Assembly: GCA_036986275.1 (NCBI GenBank)
Contig: BTRG01000054.1
Location: 1-16,635, forward strand
Length of the DNA stretch: 16,635 nt
Reading direction: 5' to 3'
Origin: BTRG01 sp036986275
Lineage (GTDB): Bacteria; Pseudomonadota; Gammaproteobacteria; Acidiferrobacterales; SZUA-150
The position numbers and the translations under genes were made by a program. The notes beneath the pieces are model-generated. The model was not told the DNA's origin and searched no databases. It saw only the letters and a list, made by a program, of their open reading frames with translations. Numbering within the stretch: position 1 is the stretch's first letter; every line of letters begins with the position of its first letter. Below, in pieces: positions 6,815 through 13,524 of this stretch.

Positions 6815-8290
6815 TTATTTGTCCTGTGCGTAACGCTTTTTGAATGCCTTCGCATCAGCCTTGCGTTTGGCACGTTCTGCTGCCGACATCTTACCCAGGA
6901 ACCAACGATGGTTTTCCGAGTTCAGGATTTTATCCAGCAACGCCTGTACTTTTTTTGCGCCCTGGTGATTTCCTTTCTTTTCCGCCTTTTCTATCATCTC
7001 GCGGATTTCTGGCACCATCTCCATATAGAAACGATGCGCGACTTCAAACATACCATGCCAGTGGGTGTAATCCGGGGCCATCATGGAGGCGCCATGACGG
7101 GCGCGACGGCCTTCGTGATGCCACAGGAAGAACCAGGTCCATTCAATACTTTCATCAAACGGGATATCGGTACGCAATCCTTCCTTCAGAGTCAGCTTCA
7201 TCAAACTGGCGCCCGGCTTGGCGAACTTGTCATTATAGAGAGTGACCAGTGCATCAAATTGCTCATAGAAATTCTCAACAACATTGGTGCCGTGGCATGA
7301 GGTGCATACAGATTTCATGTCCTTACGGCGTTCACGCCAGGGTTTTGTTTTCTTACCTCTCTTAATGTCTTTGGCGTCGACTTTCTCGGAAATCGGTGGC
7401 CGCAAGGTCCAGCTGATGCGTTCACCGACGTCGTGGGTAATGGGCAGGTCCTTGGTAGCGGATATATGACACGTGGCACAGGTCGGTGCAGCCGTATAGT
7501 CCTCGCCCACGACCCATTTACTGGATTCCAGGTTCATCTTGTCGATGTTGGCGTAGAAGCTAATGCCGTGCTTGGATTCGTCATAGATTTCTTTTTGCGG
7601 ATGATCAGGACCCAGGTGACATTTACCGCAACTCTCGGGACGGCGTGCATTAACCATGGAAAATTCATGCCGTTGGTGGCAGGCAGTACAGGCGCCTCGG
7701 GAACCGTCCGGATTTATGCGACCGATACCGGTATTGGGCCAGGTGGTGGGATCGAGATCACCATTAGGCATCACCTTGACCTTGGCGCCGTGACATTGCC
7801 AGCAGCCATTCACCGCCACGGCAGACTCGCCACGAAAGGCGTGGTTACCTTCAACCACTTCAGCCAGTACATTATCCAGTGAGCCGAGAATTTCTGCCGC
7901 TCGTGAGTGGTGACTCTTGGTGAACTGTTCGACTTCAGTGTTATGACATTGAGCGCAATCCTTGGGGGAGACAATAACGGAAATGGTGTAATCCTTATGG
8001 CGAATGGCATCGGGATCACTGCTCTTGGCCTTATGACATTCATAACAACCGACATTGGCGCCATAGTGTTTGGATTTACCCCACTGTTGATAGATACCTA
8101 CCGTTTTTTCTTTATGGCAGGAAGCACAAGTGGCGCTGGCCTTGCTCAGGTTCTTGAAGGGCTTAAGCATTTTGGCCGTGGCCGCTTTGCTCTTTCCCGC
8201 CGCTTGTGCTGTTGATGGCAATCCTGTAGCCATTACAGAAAATACTATTATCATTATTGAAAATATAATTCTTACTGTTGTCGATCTCAT
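6815..8290 (-). CDS. HAO-family octaheme cytochrome c (putative nitrite/hydroxylamine reductase)
   Basis: The 491-residue protein begins with a clear Sec signal peptide (MRSTTVRIIFSIMIIVFSVM, cleavage likely near STAQA), so it acts in the periplasm. It has eight CxxCH motifs at about residues 55, 82, 112, 163, 201, 221, 271 and 329, the number and spacing typical of hydroxylamine oxidoreductase-family proteins. The Asp228-His229 pair in CHLGPDHPQ probably corresponds to the HAO active-site Asp-His pair. A conserved-looking block ARHGASMMAPDYTHWHG (397-413) supplies Tyr408, which may or may not align with the tyrosine that cross-links to heme P460; that decides between oxidative and reductive chemistry. 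The C-terminus is Lys-rich with no membrane helix. No haoB, cycA or cycB is nearby, which argues against an ammonia-oxidiser module. The neighbouring quinol oxidoreductase favours a reductive role (inference). Confidence 0.85.
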   Translation of the reverse strand: MRSTTVRIIFSIMIIVFSVMATGLPSTAQAAGKSKAATAKMLKPFKNLSKASATCASCHKEKTVGIYQQWGKSKHYGANVGCYECHKAKSSDPDAIRHKDYTISVIVSPKDCAQCHNTEVEQFTKSHHSRAAEILGSLDNVLAEVVEGNHAFRGESAVAVNGCWQCHGAKVKVMPNGDLDPTTWPNTGIGRINPDGSRGACTACHQRHEFSMVNARRPESCGKCHLGPDHPQKEIYDESKHGISFYANIDKMNLESSKWVVGEDYTAAPTCATCHISATKDLPITHDVGERISWTLRPPISEKVDAKDIKRGKKTKPWRERRKDMKSVCTSCHGTNVVENFYEQFDALVTLYNDKFAKPGASLMKLTLKEGLRTDIPFDESIEWTWFFLWHHEGRRARHGASMMAPDYTHWHGMFEVAHRFYMEMVPEIREMIEKAEKKGNHQGAKKVQALLDKILNSENHRWFLGKMSAAERAKRKADAKAFKKRYAQDK

Positions 8291-8296
8291 TGTTGA

Positions 8297-8301
8297 CTCC
8301 C
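8297..8301 (-). promoter_or_regulatory. Ribosome binding site of the octaheme cytochrome gene
   Basis: GGGAG on the minus strand lies six bases before the ATG at 8290. It rules in that ATG over the in-frame TTG at 8305, which would overlap this site and spoil the signal peptide start. Confidence 0.7.
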
Positions 8302-8342
8302 GCAATATTGTCCTTCAAGGACACTTAAACTATTTAATCCAG

Positions 8343-8367
8343 GTAGGGTGGGCAATGCCCACCCTAC
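8343..8367. repeat. GC-rich palindromic repeat between narK-type and octaheme genes
   Basis: GTAGGGTGGGC and GCCCACCCTAC form a perfect 11-bp stem with the 3-nt loop AAT. Sequences of this form are common dispersed palindromes in proteobacterial and cyanobacterial genomes. Neither side has a U-run typical of an intrinsic terminator. It lies about 30 bp after the narK-type stop, so it could act as an mRNA 3' stabiliser between the two genes. Confidence 0.65.
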
Positions 8368-8399
8368 ATTATTATTAACGGTGGTATCCCTCATACATT

Positions 8400-9614
8400 T
8401 CATACTCGTGCTGAAGTGACTTCACCCGATCCCCATGTAGTCCGCCAGCGGGATTTGACCATGCGTATACCCAGCAGACTTAATGCCGCCAATCCCGCAA
8501 AGATAAAAAAGCCCAACTGAAAATCACCAGTAAGCACCTTGGACTTGCCCAATATTTCCGCCAGCAAGAAACCACCCAAACCACCCGCGGCACCGACCAT
8601 ACCGGTAGTGGCGCCTACCTGGCGCCGGAAGCGTAACGGTACTAACTGGAATACTGCGCCACTGGCCATGCCCAGGGCCGCCATGGTGACCATTAACAAA
8701 GCCATGCTGATAAAACTGGAAGCCGGGGCCAGGGCAACAATAGCAACAGAGACAGTGACCGTTGTATAAAGTATTTGCATGCTGCGGATACCTCCCCATA
8801 CATCAGCTAACCAGCCACCAACAGGACGCAAGGCCGAACCGGCAAATATACAAACGGCAGCGAAATAGCCTGCCTCGATAGCTGTGAGTTGATATTGTTG
8901 ATAAAAGTACAATACCAGGATGCTGGCCAGTGCAATCACGCCACCGAAGGCCAAGGCGTAAAACAGCATGAACCACCAGACATCCTGTTCTGCCAATACA
9001 TTGGCGTAACGCGAAATCTTTTCAACGGGCGGCCTGTTGGGGCTGTCTTTAGCCATGAGTAAATAAAAGATAAATGCAAGCACTGTCGGAATAAGTGCAA
9101 ATCCAAAGACAGTACGCCAACCATAGGCTTCGGCCAGACCGGGAGCCAGCAGGGCGGCGAAAACAGTACCGCTGCTGGCGGCGCCGGCAACACCTAACGC
9201 CAGGCCCTGGTATTCATCTGGGTACCAGCGACTGGTGAGCGGAAGCGCTACCGCCATACTGGTGCCCGCGATGCCAAGCGTGGCCGCCAGTGTATAAATG
9301 CCACCGACAGTTGTTAATTCGCCCTGAAAGGCCAGAAATAAAGCACCGATGACCAGTAACTGACACACCAGGCCTACACGCATTGGACCAAAACGATCCA
9401 CCAGTATGCCGATAGGAATACGCAGCAATGCACCAGTGAGTAATGGAATGGCGACCAGTGTGTATTGTTGATCGTTTGTTAAATTCAGATCACGGCCGAC
9501 AAAGATCGCTAGTGGACCCAGCAGTACCCATACCATGAAACTGATATCGGAATAGATAAAAGCACTGATGAGTGTAGGTTTGTGACCACTTCTGAAAAAA
9601 TTTGCTAAAGCCAT
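8400..9614 (-). CDS. narK: NarK/NasA-type nitrate/nitrite transporter (MFS)
   Basis: This 404-residue, roughly 12-helix major-facilitator protein belongs to the nitrate/nitrite porter family. Substrate-site arginines appear at Arg65 in LLRIPIGILVDRFG and Arg263 in ALRPVGGWLAD. A glycine-rich nitrate-signature-like stretch, GAAGGLGG, is at 341-348, with a second at about 138-149 (LALGVAGAASSG). Its length fits single-domain NarK1/NasA proteins. Direction cannot be read from sequence: it could import nitrate/nitrite or exchange nitrite outward. Outward nitrite supply would suit a periplasmic reductase such as the octaheme protein encoded next. The ATG at 9614 has no Shine-Dalgarno sequence and lies only about a dozen bases after the amtB terminator hairpin. 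No alternative in-frame start precedes the first helix. Confidence 0.85.
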   Translation of the reverse strand: MALANFFRSGHKPTLISAFIYSDISFMVWVLLGPLAIFVGRDLNLTNDQQYTLVAIPLLTGALLRIPIGILVDRFGPMRVGLVCQLLVIGALFLAFQGELTTVGGIYTLAATLGIAGTSMAVALPLTSRWYPDEYQGLALGVAGAASSGTVFAALLAPGLAEAYGWRTVFGFALIPTVLAFIFYLLMAKDSPNRPPVEKISRYANVLAEQDVWWFMLFYALAFGGVIALASILVLYFYQQYQLTAIEAGYFAAVCIFAGSALRPVGGWLADVWGGIRSMQILYTTVTVSVAIVALAPASSFISMALLMVTMAALGMASGAVFQLVPLRFRRQVGATTGMVGAAGGLGGFLLAEILGKSKVLTGDFQLGFFIFAGLAALSLLGIRMVKSRWRTTWGSGEVTSARV

Positions 9615-9619
9615 GCTAC

Positions 9620-9658
9620 AAAAATAATGGTATCGAGCACTGGGTGCTCGATACCATT
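9620..9658 (-). terminator. Strong intrinsic terminator after amtB
   Basis: A perfect 15-bp stem (9626-9640 with 9644-9658, arm AATGGTATCGAGCAC) closes a 3-nt loop and is followed on the minus strand by ATTTTTG. It lies 10 bp after the amtB stop and directly before the narK-type start codon, so it should separate the two genes or act as an attenuator. Confidence 0.85.
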
Positions 9659-9668
9659 CGTCCTTTTA

Positions 9669-10979
9669 CTATAAGTTATAACCACGTTCGTCATGTAGAG
9701 CGATGTCAAGGCCTTCGGTTTCTTGATCTTCATCCACCCTGAGACCAATAATGGCATCGATAATCTTGAGAATGATAAAACTCATAATGCCGGTATAGAC
9801 CACTGTGGCAATCACACCAATGAATTGCACACCGACTTGCTGGCCGATGCTGCTAATTCCGTCACCAAAACCGGCGCCACCCAGGCTTGTGGCAGCAAAA
9901 ACACCGGTTAAAAGGGCGCCGACAATACCACCAATTGCATGCACGCCAAATACATCCAGCGAATCATCGTAACCTAAGGCACGCTTGAGTTTTGTTGAGG
10001 CCAGGAAACAGAGAACACCCGCGGTGGCGCCAATGGCAATGGCGCCCATAGGCCCGACTGCACCTGAAGCGGGAGTGATGGCAACCAGGCCCGCAACCGC
10101 ACCGGAGGCAATACCCAATACACTGGGTTTACCGTGAGTGATCCATTCAGAGAACATCCAACCCAGGGCGGCTGTAGCGGTAGCGATCTGAGTAACGGCC
10201 ATGGCCATGCCGGCAACTCCGTCGGCTGCCAGCTCGGAACCTGCATTAAAACCAAACCAGCCTACCCACAGCATGGACGCACCAATGAGGGTGTAACCCA
10301 GATTATGAGGTGCCATGACTGTAGTTGGAAAACCTTTGCGTTTACCCAGGACAAGGGCTGCGACCAGTCCGGCAATTCCGGCGTTGATATGGACAACGGT
10401 ACCCCCGGCAAAATCCAGAATGCCTTTGCCACCGAGCCAGCCACCACCACCCCAAACCCAATGACAAATGGGCGCATAAACAAGGGCTAACCAGATGGCG
10501 GAGAACCAGAGTAGCGCTGAAAACTTCATGCGCTCGGCAAAGGCGCCCACGATGAGTGCCGGCGTAATGATGGCAAAGGTCATTTGGAAGGTCATAAATA
10601 CGGTTTCAGGAATGGTGCCGCTTAATGTGTCTACACCAACACCCTTCAGGAAGGCTTTGCTTAAGCCGCCCCAGTAGGCACCATCATCACCGAAGGCGAT
10701 GCTATAACCGAAGATCACCCAGAGCACGGTCATCAGCGCAGTAATTGCAAAGCATTGCATCAAAACCGACAGTACATTCTTGGAACGCACCATGCCGGCA
10801 TAAAAGAGTGACAGGCCCGGAATAGTCATAAACAATACCAGGGCAGTGGCCGTTAGCATCCATGCGGTGTCACCGGAATTTAGTGTGGGTGCTTCTTCCG
10901 CCAGAGCCAAACCAGGCAGTAACGCCAGTAGTACGAAAAGTCCACTCAGTAATTTTTTATAAATAATATTAAGTTTCAT
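9669..10979 (-). CDS. amtB: Ammonium transporter AmtB
   Basis: The protein has 436 residues from the ATG at 10979. This start is preceded nine bases upstream by GGGAG; the longer frame reaching 11144 would overlap glnK and is rejected. A cleavable signal peptide (to about residue 27, ALAEE) precedes eleven expected helices. The pore-lining histidine pair is His197 in GGTVVHINAG and His347 in FGVHAIGG, and the recruitment-site aspartate is Asp189 in ILDFAGG. The cytosolic tail ends in a Gly-Leu-Asp-rich segment, HDERGYNL, typical of the part that contacts GlnK. It conducts ammonium across the inner membrane when nitrogen is scarce. It follows glnK by 22 bp in the same operon and is closed by a strong terminator. 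Confidence 0.96.
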   Translation of the reverse strand: MKLNIIYKKLLSGLFVLLALLPGLALAEEAPTLNSGDTAWMLTATALVLFMTIPGLSLFYAGMVRSKNVLSVLMQCFAITALMTVLWVIFGYSIAFGDDGAYWGGLSKAFLKGVGVDTLSGTIPETVFMTFQMTFAIITPALIVGAFAERMKFSALLWFSAIWLALVYAPICHWVWGGGGWLGGKGILDFAGGTVVHINAGIAGLVAALVLGKRKGFPTTVMAPHNLGYTLIGASMLWVGWFGFNAGSELAADGVAGMAMAVTQIATATAALGWMFSEWITHGKPSVLGIASGAVAGLVAITPASGAVGPMGAIAIGATAGVLCFLASTKLKRALGYDDSLDVFGVHAIGGIVGALLTGVFAATSLGGAGFGDGISSIGQQVGVQFIGVIATVVYTGIMSFIILKIIDAIIGLRVDEDQETEGLDIALHDERGYNL

Positions 10980-11001
10980 GATTATTATCTCCCAATCTAA
11001 T

Positions 11002-11340
11002 CTAGATCGCTTCTTTGCCGGTCTCACCAGTACGGATGCGTATGGTTTGTTCAAGTTGATGGACAAATATTTTACCGTCTCCGATCTTGTCAGTCCTGGC
11101 GGCGCTAACAATGGCATCAATAACCTGATCCAGCATGTCGGCATTAATCGCTATTTCAAGCTTGACCTTGGGCAGAAAGTCCACAGTGTATTCAGCACCA
11201 CGATAGAGTTCTGTATGGCCTTTCTGGCGGCCGAATCCTTTCACTTCGGTTACAGTGATTCCTGTTACACCCACTTCTGACAATGCATCGCGCACGTCAT
11301 CGATTTTGAATGGCTTTATAATGGCGGTAACAAATTTCAT
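11002..11340 (-). CDS. glnK: Nitrogen regulatory PII protein GlnK
   Basis: At 112 residues this is a full-length PII protein. The T-loop reads YRGAEYTVDFLPK with Tyr51, the uridylylation site, intact. The B-loop (TDKIGDGKIFV) and C-terminal signature (RIRTGETGKEAI) are also present, so ATP/ADP and 2-oxoglutarate sensing should work. Linkage to amtB, 22 bp downstream, identifies it as the GlnK paralogue, which blocks AmtB when nitrogen is replete. It has an excellent ribosome site. About 210 bases upstream lies a near-consensus sigma-54 promoter with tandem NtrC-type sites behind it, the standard control for this operon. Its predicted mRNA leader is unusual because it opens with a 27-bp hairpin. 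Confidence 0.97.
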   Translation of the reverse strand: MKFVTAIIKPFKIDDVRDALSEVGVTGITVTEVKGFGRQKGHTELYRGAEYTVDFLPKVKLEIAINADMLDQVIDAIVSAARTDKIGDGKIFVHQLEQTIRIRTGETGKEAI

Positions 11341-11346
11341 CGGTAG

Positions 11347-11352
11347 CCTCCT
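11347..11352 (-). promoter_or_regulatory. Perfect ribosome binding site of glnK
   Basis: AGGAGG on the minus strand lies six bases before the glnK ATG. It is a full Shine-Dalgarno match, the strongest in the window. Confidence 0.85.
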
Positions 11353-11491
11353 GGTGATCGGCTTTGTCGCCGGTTATCGACTAAATTCATGCATACGGTT
11401 TTGCGCCAGATCGATGTAGGGCAATATGTGAAAGATACATGTGCTTTATTCCCCATGGCAGTGGTTACGCGCGTGAATTTGTTTTTATTTT

Positions 11492-11550
11492 CACTGATAG
11501 ACGTGCCGCCAACTGAATTCCGTATTCAGTTGGCGGCACGTCTATCAGTG
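11492..11550. repeat. Perfect 27-bp inverted repeat with 5-nt loop
   Basis: The arms are 11492-11518 and 11524-11550, with no mismatch, and the loop is TCCGT. On the minus strand it is followed by AAAATAAAAAC, not a U-run, and on the plus strand by TGGAAATG, so it is not a usual intrinsic terminator. It begins about two bases after the transcription start predicted from the sigma-54 promoter at 11563-11578. Confidence 0.95.
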
Positions 11551-11562
11551 TGGAAATGACCC

Positions 11563-11578
11563 TGCAGTTTATGTGCCA
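11563..11578 (-). promoter_or_regulatory. Sigma-54 promoter of glnK-amtB
   Basis: The minus strand reads TGGCACATAAACTGCA, against the consensus TGGCACG-N4-TTGCA. The GG and GC dinucleotides are exactly ten bases apart and the -24 block is complete through TGGCAC. The predicted transcription start is near 11551-11553. NtrC-type sites lie about 97 and 127 bp upstream, a normal enhancer distance. Confidence 0.8.
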
Positions 11579-11640
11579 TACATTATTATTGTTTTGAATC
11601 AATAAGTTACAATATTATATCTAGTAAACATAAGGCTATT

Positions 11641-11657
11641 TGCACCATATCAGTGCT
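11641..11657. promoter_or_regulatory. NtrC-type binding site 1
   Basis: TGCACCATATCAGTGCT matches the NtrC consensus form TGCAC-N7-GTGCA at all fixed positions except the last base. It is centred about 97 bp upstream of the predicted glnK start. Confidence 0.65.
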
Positions 11658-11670
11658 GTTGACAACAGTT

Positions 11671-11687
11671 TGCACTATGGCCGTGCA
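11671..11687. promoter_or_regulatory. NtrC-type binding site 2
   Basis: TGCACTATGGCCGTGCA matches the dyad TGCAC-N7-GTGCA completely. It lies exactly 30 bp (about three helical turns) from site 1, on the same DNA face, as in known tandem NtrC enhancers such as that of glnA. Confidence 0.75.
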
Positions 11688-11731
11688 ATCAATCCACCTT
11701 TTTCTGAAATTTAGAAGAATAGCGAGCAGGA

Positions 11732-11746
11732 TTGCCTGTCATTTGC
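11732..11746 (+). promoter_or_regulatory. Possible weak sigma-54 promoter of the PP2C-kinase gene
   Basis: TTGCCTGTCATTTGC fits the sigma-54 spacing and has a good -12 block (TTTGC), but one G of the -24 GG pair is T. It would start transcription near 11758, about 63 bases before the kinase ATG, with the NtrC-type sites about 78 and 108 bp upstream. The geometry is attractive, but the -24 element is imperfect. Confidence 0.35.
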
Positions 11747-11820
11747 CAAGAGCTCCCACGCAAGATACAGTTTTGCGAACACATACTAATGAGAATGGAT
11801 ATAGATTTCCTATCGTATTT

Positions 11821-13524
11821 ATGTCGGAACAACTACAAATCAAGATTGGCATATCCAGTGTTACCGGTAAACGTAAAACCAATGAAGATTTTCTGGCTGC
11901 TTATCAAGGGAATGCGCAGCAGCAAGCAATACAAGGCGCGGTTGCTGTTATAGCTGATGGTATGGGTGGCGCCAGTGGTGGGCGTGAAGCAGCGGAAACA
12001 ACAGTTCGCGGGTTTATCGATGCATACTATAGCTTACCGGAAACTTTGGGAGTAGAGCGCGCTGCCAGTCGTGCCCTGGCTTCGATAAATCGATGGGTTC
12101 ATGCTCAATCACGTCATGATCCTGCCCTGGAGAATATGGCCACCACTTTCAGTGCACTGATATTACATGGCAGACAGGCCCATGTAGTCCATGTAGGTGA
12201 TAGTCGCATTTATCGTTTACGACAACATGTGCTGCAACGTTTTACCACGGATCATGTTCATCACCATCCTGATATGCAGCATGTATTGTATAGGGCTGTG
12301 GGACTGGAGGAGGGTATACGGGTCGATTGTGCGCAACACAGCATTAGACAGTATGATCGTTTTCTGTTATGCACCGATGGTGTGCATGGTGTAGTAGCTG
12401 ACAAACAAATAAAAGAAATTCTCGATGAGCGTGATGCGCCGGAAGAAGGCGCCCAGCGTGTTGTCGAAGCCGCACTTGCAGCAAGCAGTCGGGACAATGT
12501 CAGTGCGCTTGTGATTGATGTTGTCGGTTTGCCACCGCCCGATCGATCCAGTTTGGAAACGGCGATAGGCGAATTGAAAATTTTAGATCTTCCTAAAGTC
12601 GGTGACTGTATTGATGATTTCCGATTGCAATCTATTTTATTTGATGGCCGCTACAGTCGTTTGTTCATTGCTTGGGATGACATTGAGTCTCGTGAAGTTG
12701 TACTTAAGTTTCCACATCCCCGTCTCAACCACGAGGATGCGCACCGCCAGGCCTTTGCCCGTGAGGCCTGGATTACAACTCGTGTCCACAGTCCTTGGGT
12801 AATGGAAATGATTGATTTGTCTCCGGGCCGCCAGTCACAACTGTATTCTGTTTCTCCGAGATACGATGGACAGACTTTGGAGCAGCGATTGTTACAAGAT
12901 CGAAAAATTGGTCTGCAAGAAGGTATTGACATAGGAGTCAAACTTACCAAAGCGGTCTATACGCTCAACCGGCTGCGTATTATTCACCGCGATATCAAAC
13001 CGGAAAATATCATGTTACTGAAATCTGATGGTTTGAAATTACTTGATCTTGGAGTGGCTCGCCTACCCGGTGTTCAGGATGATGCTAACCAGGGCGCTCC
13101 CGGGACACCCAGTTTTATGGCGCCAGAGCTTTATCAGGGTGAGGCGGGAGATGAGCGTTCCGAAGTCTATGCTCTGGGAGTCACATTATACCGCATGTTC
13201 AGTGGTGGCCATTATCCTTACGGAGAAGTGGAAGCATTCTCACGGCCGCGGCATACTAAATACACGCCTCTGACCACATATCGACCAGATCTACCAGCAT
13301 GGCTTGATATAGTGTTGGCACAAGCGACCGAAGTCAATACAGAGAAACGCATAAGCGATTCCATGGAGCTGGGTTTTGTGCTGGAGAATGGTCTGACCCA
13401 TGGTGGAAAAAATATTCCACAGGAATTCAAACCACTGTTGGAGCGTAACCCCGTGCGTGTCTGGCAGGCAATTTCTTTTTTGTTAGCAGTTGCCTTGCTA
13501 GCAGTGATTATGCTGACTGCCTGA
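11821..13524 (+). CDS. Bifunctional PP2C phosphatase/Ser-Thr kinase, membrane-anchored
   Basis: This 567-residue protein has two catalytic domains. Residues about 8-236 form a PP2C phosphatase with metal-site motifs ADGMGG (Asp46), VGDSR (Asp127), CTDG (Asp186) and RDN (Asp225). Residues about 265-525 form a Hanks-type kinase with Lys296, Glu315, HRDIKPEN (389-396), DLG in place of DFG (409-411) and MAPE (433-436). Its glycine-rich loop is degenerate (ILFDGRYSRLF). A single C-terminal helix (about 547-566) should anchor it with both domains in the cytosol. Similar phosphatase-kinase fusions lie beside nasA and nirBD in Pseudomonas nitrate-assimilation clusters, which fits the narK, amtB and glnK neighbours. 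The ATG at 11821 has no clear Shine-Dalgarno sequence but starts a native-looking PP2C N-terminus; the longer frame to 11653 would run through the NtrC/promoter region. Its substrate is unknown. Confidence 0.9.
   Translation: MSEQLQIKIGISSVTGKRKTNEDFLAAYQGNAQQQAIQGAVAVIADGMGGASGGREAAETTVRGFIDAYYSLPETLGVERAASRALASINRWVHAQSRHDPALENMATTFSALILHGRQAHVVHVGDSRIYRLRQHVLQRFTTDHVHHHPDMQHVLYRAVGLEEGIRVDCAQHSIRQYDRFLLCTDGVHGVVADKQIKEILDERDAPEEGAQRVVEAALAASSRDNVSALVIDVVGLPPPDRSSLETAIGELKILDLPKVGDCIDDFRLQSILFDGRYSRLFIAWDDIESREVVLKFPHPRLNHEDAHRQAFAREAWITTRVHSPWVMEMIDLSPGRQSQLYSVSPRYDGQTLEQRLLQDRKIGLQEGIDIGVKLTKAVYTLNRLRIIHRDIKPENIMLLKSDGLKLLDLGVARLPGVQDDANQGAPGTPSFMAPELYQGEAGDERSEVYALGVTLYRMFSGGHYPYGEVEAFSRPRHTKYTPLTTYRPDLPAWLDIVLAQATEVNTEKRISDSMELGFVLENGLTHGGKNIPQEFKPLLERNPVRVWQAISFLLAVALLAVIMLTA

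Larger units (their letters stand above)
11353..11820. other. Divergent control region between glnK and the PP2C-kinase gene
   Basis: This gap of roughly 470 bases holds no supported protein gene. It contains a 27-bp perfect inverted repeat, a strong minus-strand sigma-54 promoter, two NtrC-type sites and one or two weaker plus-strand sigma-54-like matches, each listed separately. The 11353-11490 part, which would be most of the glnK leader, shows no other clear structure. Confidence 0.7.

Noticed and set aside
6815..8290. Ammonia-oxidiser hydroxylamine dehydrogenase (haoA) as a firm call
   Set aside because: haoB, cycA and cycB are absent, the neighbours suggest a reductive setting, and the key tyrosine cannot be assigned without an alignment.
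10980..11144. Longer N-terminus for AmtB
   Set aside because: It would overlap the glnK coding region and place 55 residues before a clear signal peptide; the ATG at 10979 has a good ribosome site.
11377..11410. Sigma-54 promoter on the minus strand closer to glnK (TGGCGC...TATGCA)
   Set aside because: The GG to GC spacing is 13 bases rather than 10; the match at 11563-11578 has correct spacing.
11492..11550. Inverted repeat as an ordinary intrinsic terminator
   Set aside because: No U-run follows on either strand, the stem is unusually long and perfect, and it lies at a predicted transcript start rather than after a gene.
11659..11687. TTGACA at 11659-11664 as a sigma-70 -35 element
   Set aside because: No acceptable -10 sequence lies 15-19 bp downstream, and the hexamer lies between the two NtrC-type dyads.
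11653..11820. Longer N-terminus for the PP2C-kinase protein
   Set aside because: The extra 56 residues would run through an NtrC-type site and promoter-like sequence and do not resemble a PP2C N-terminus; the ATG at 11821 starts the domain directly.
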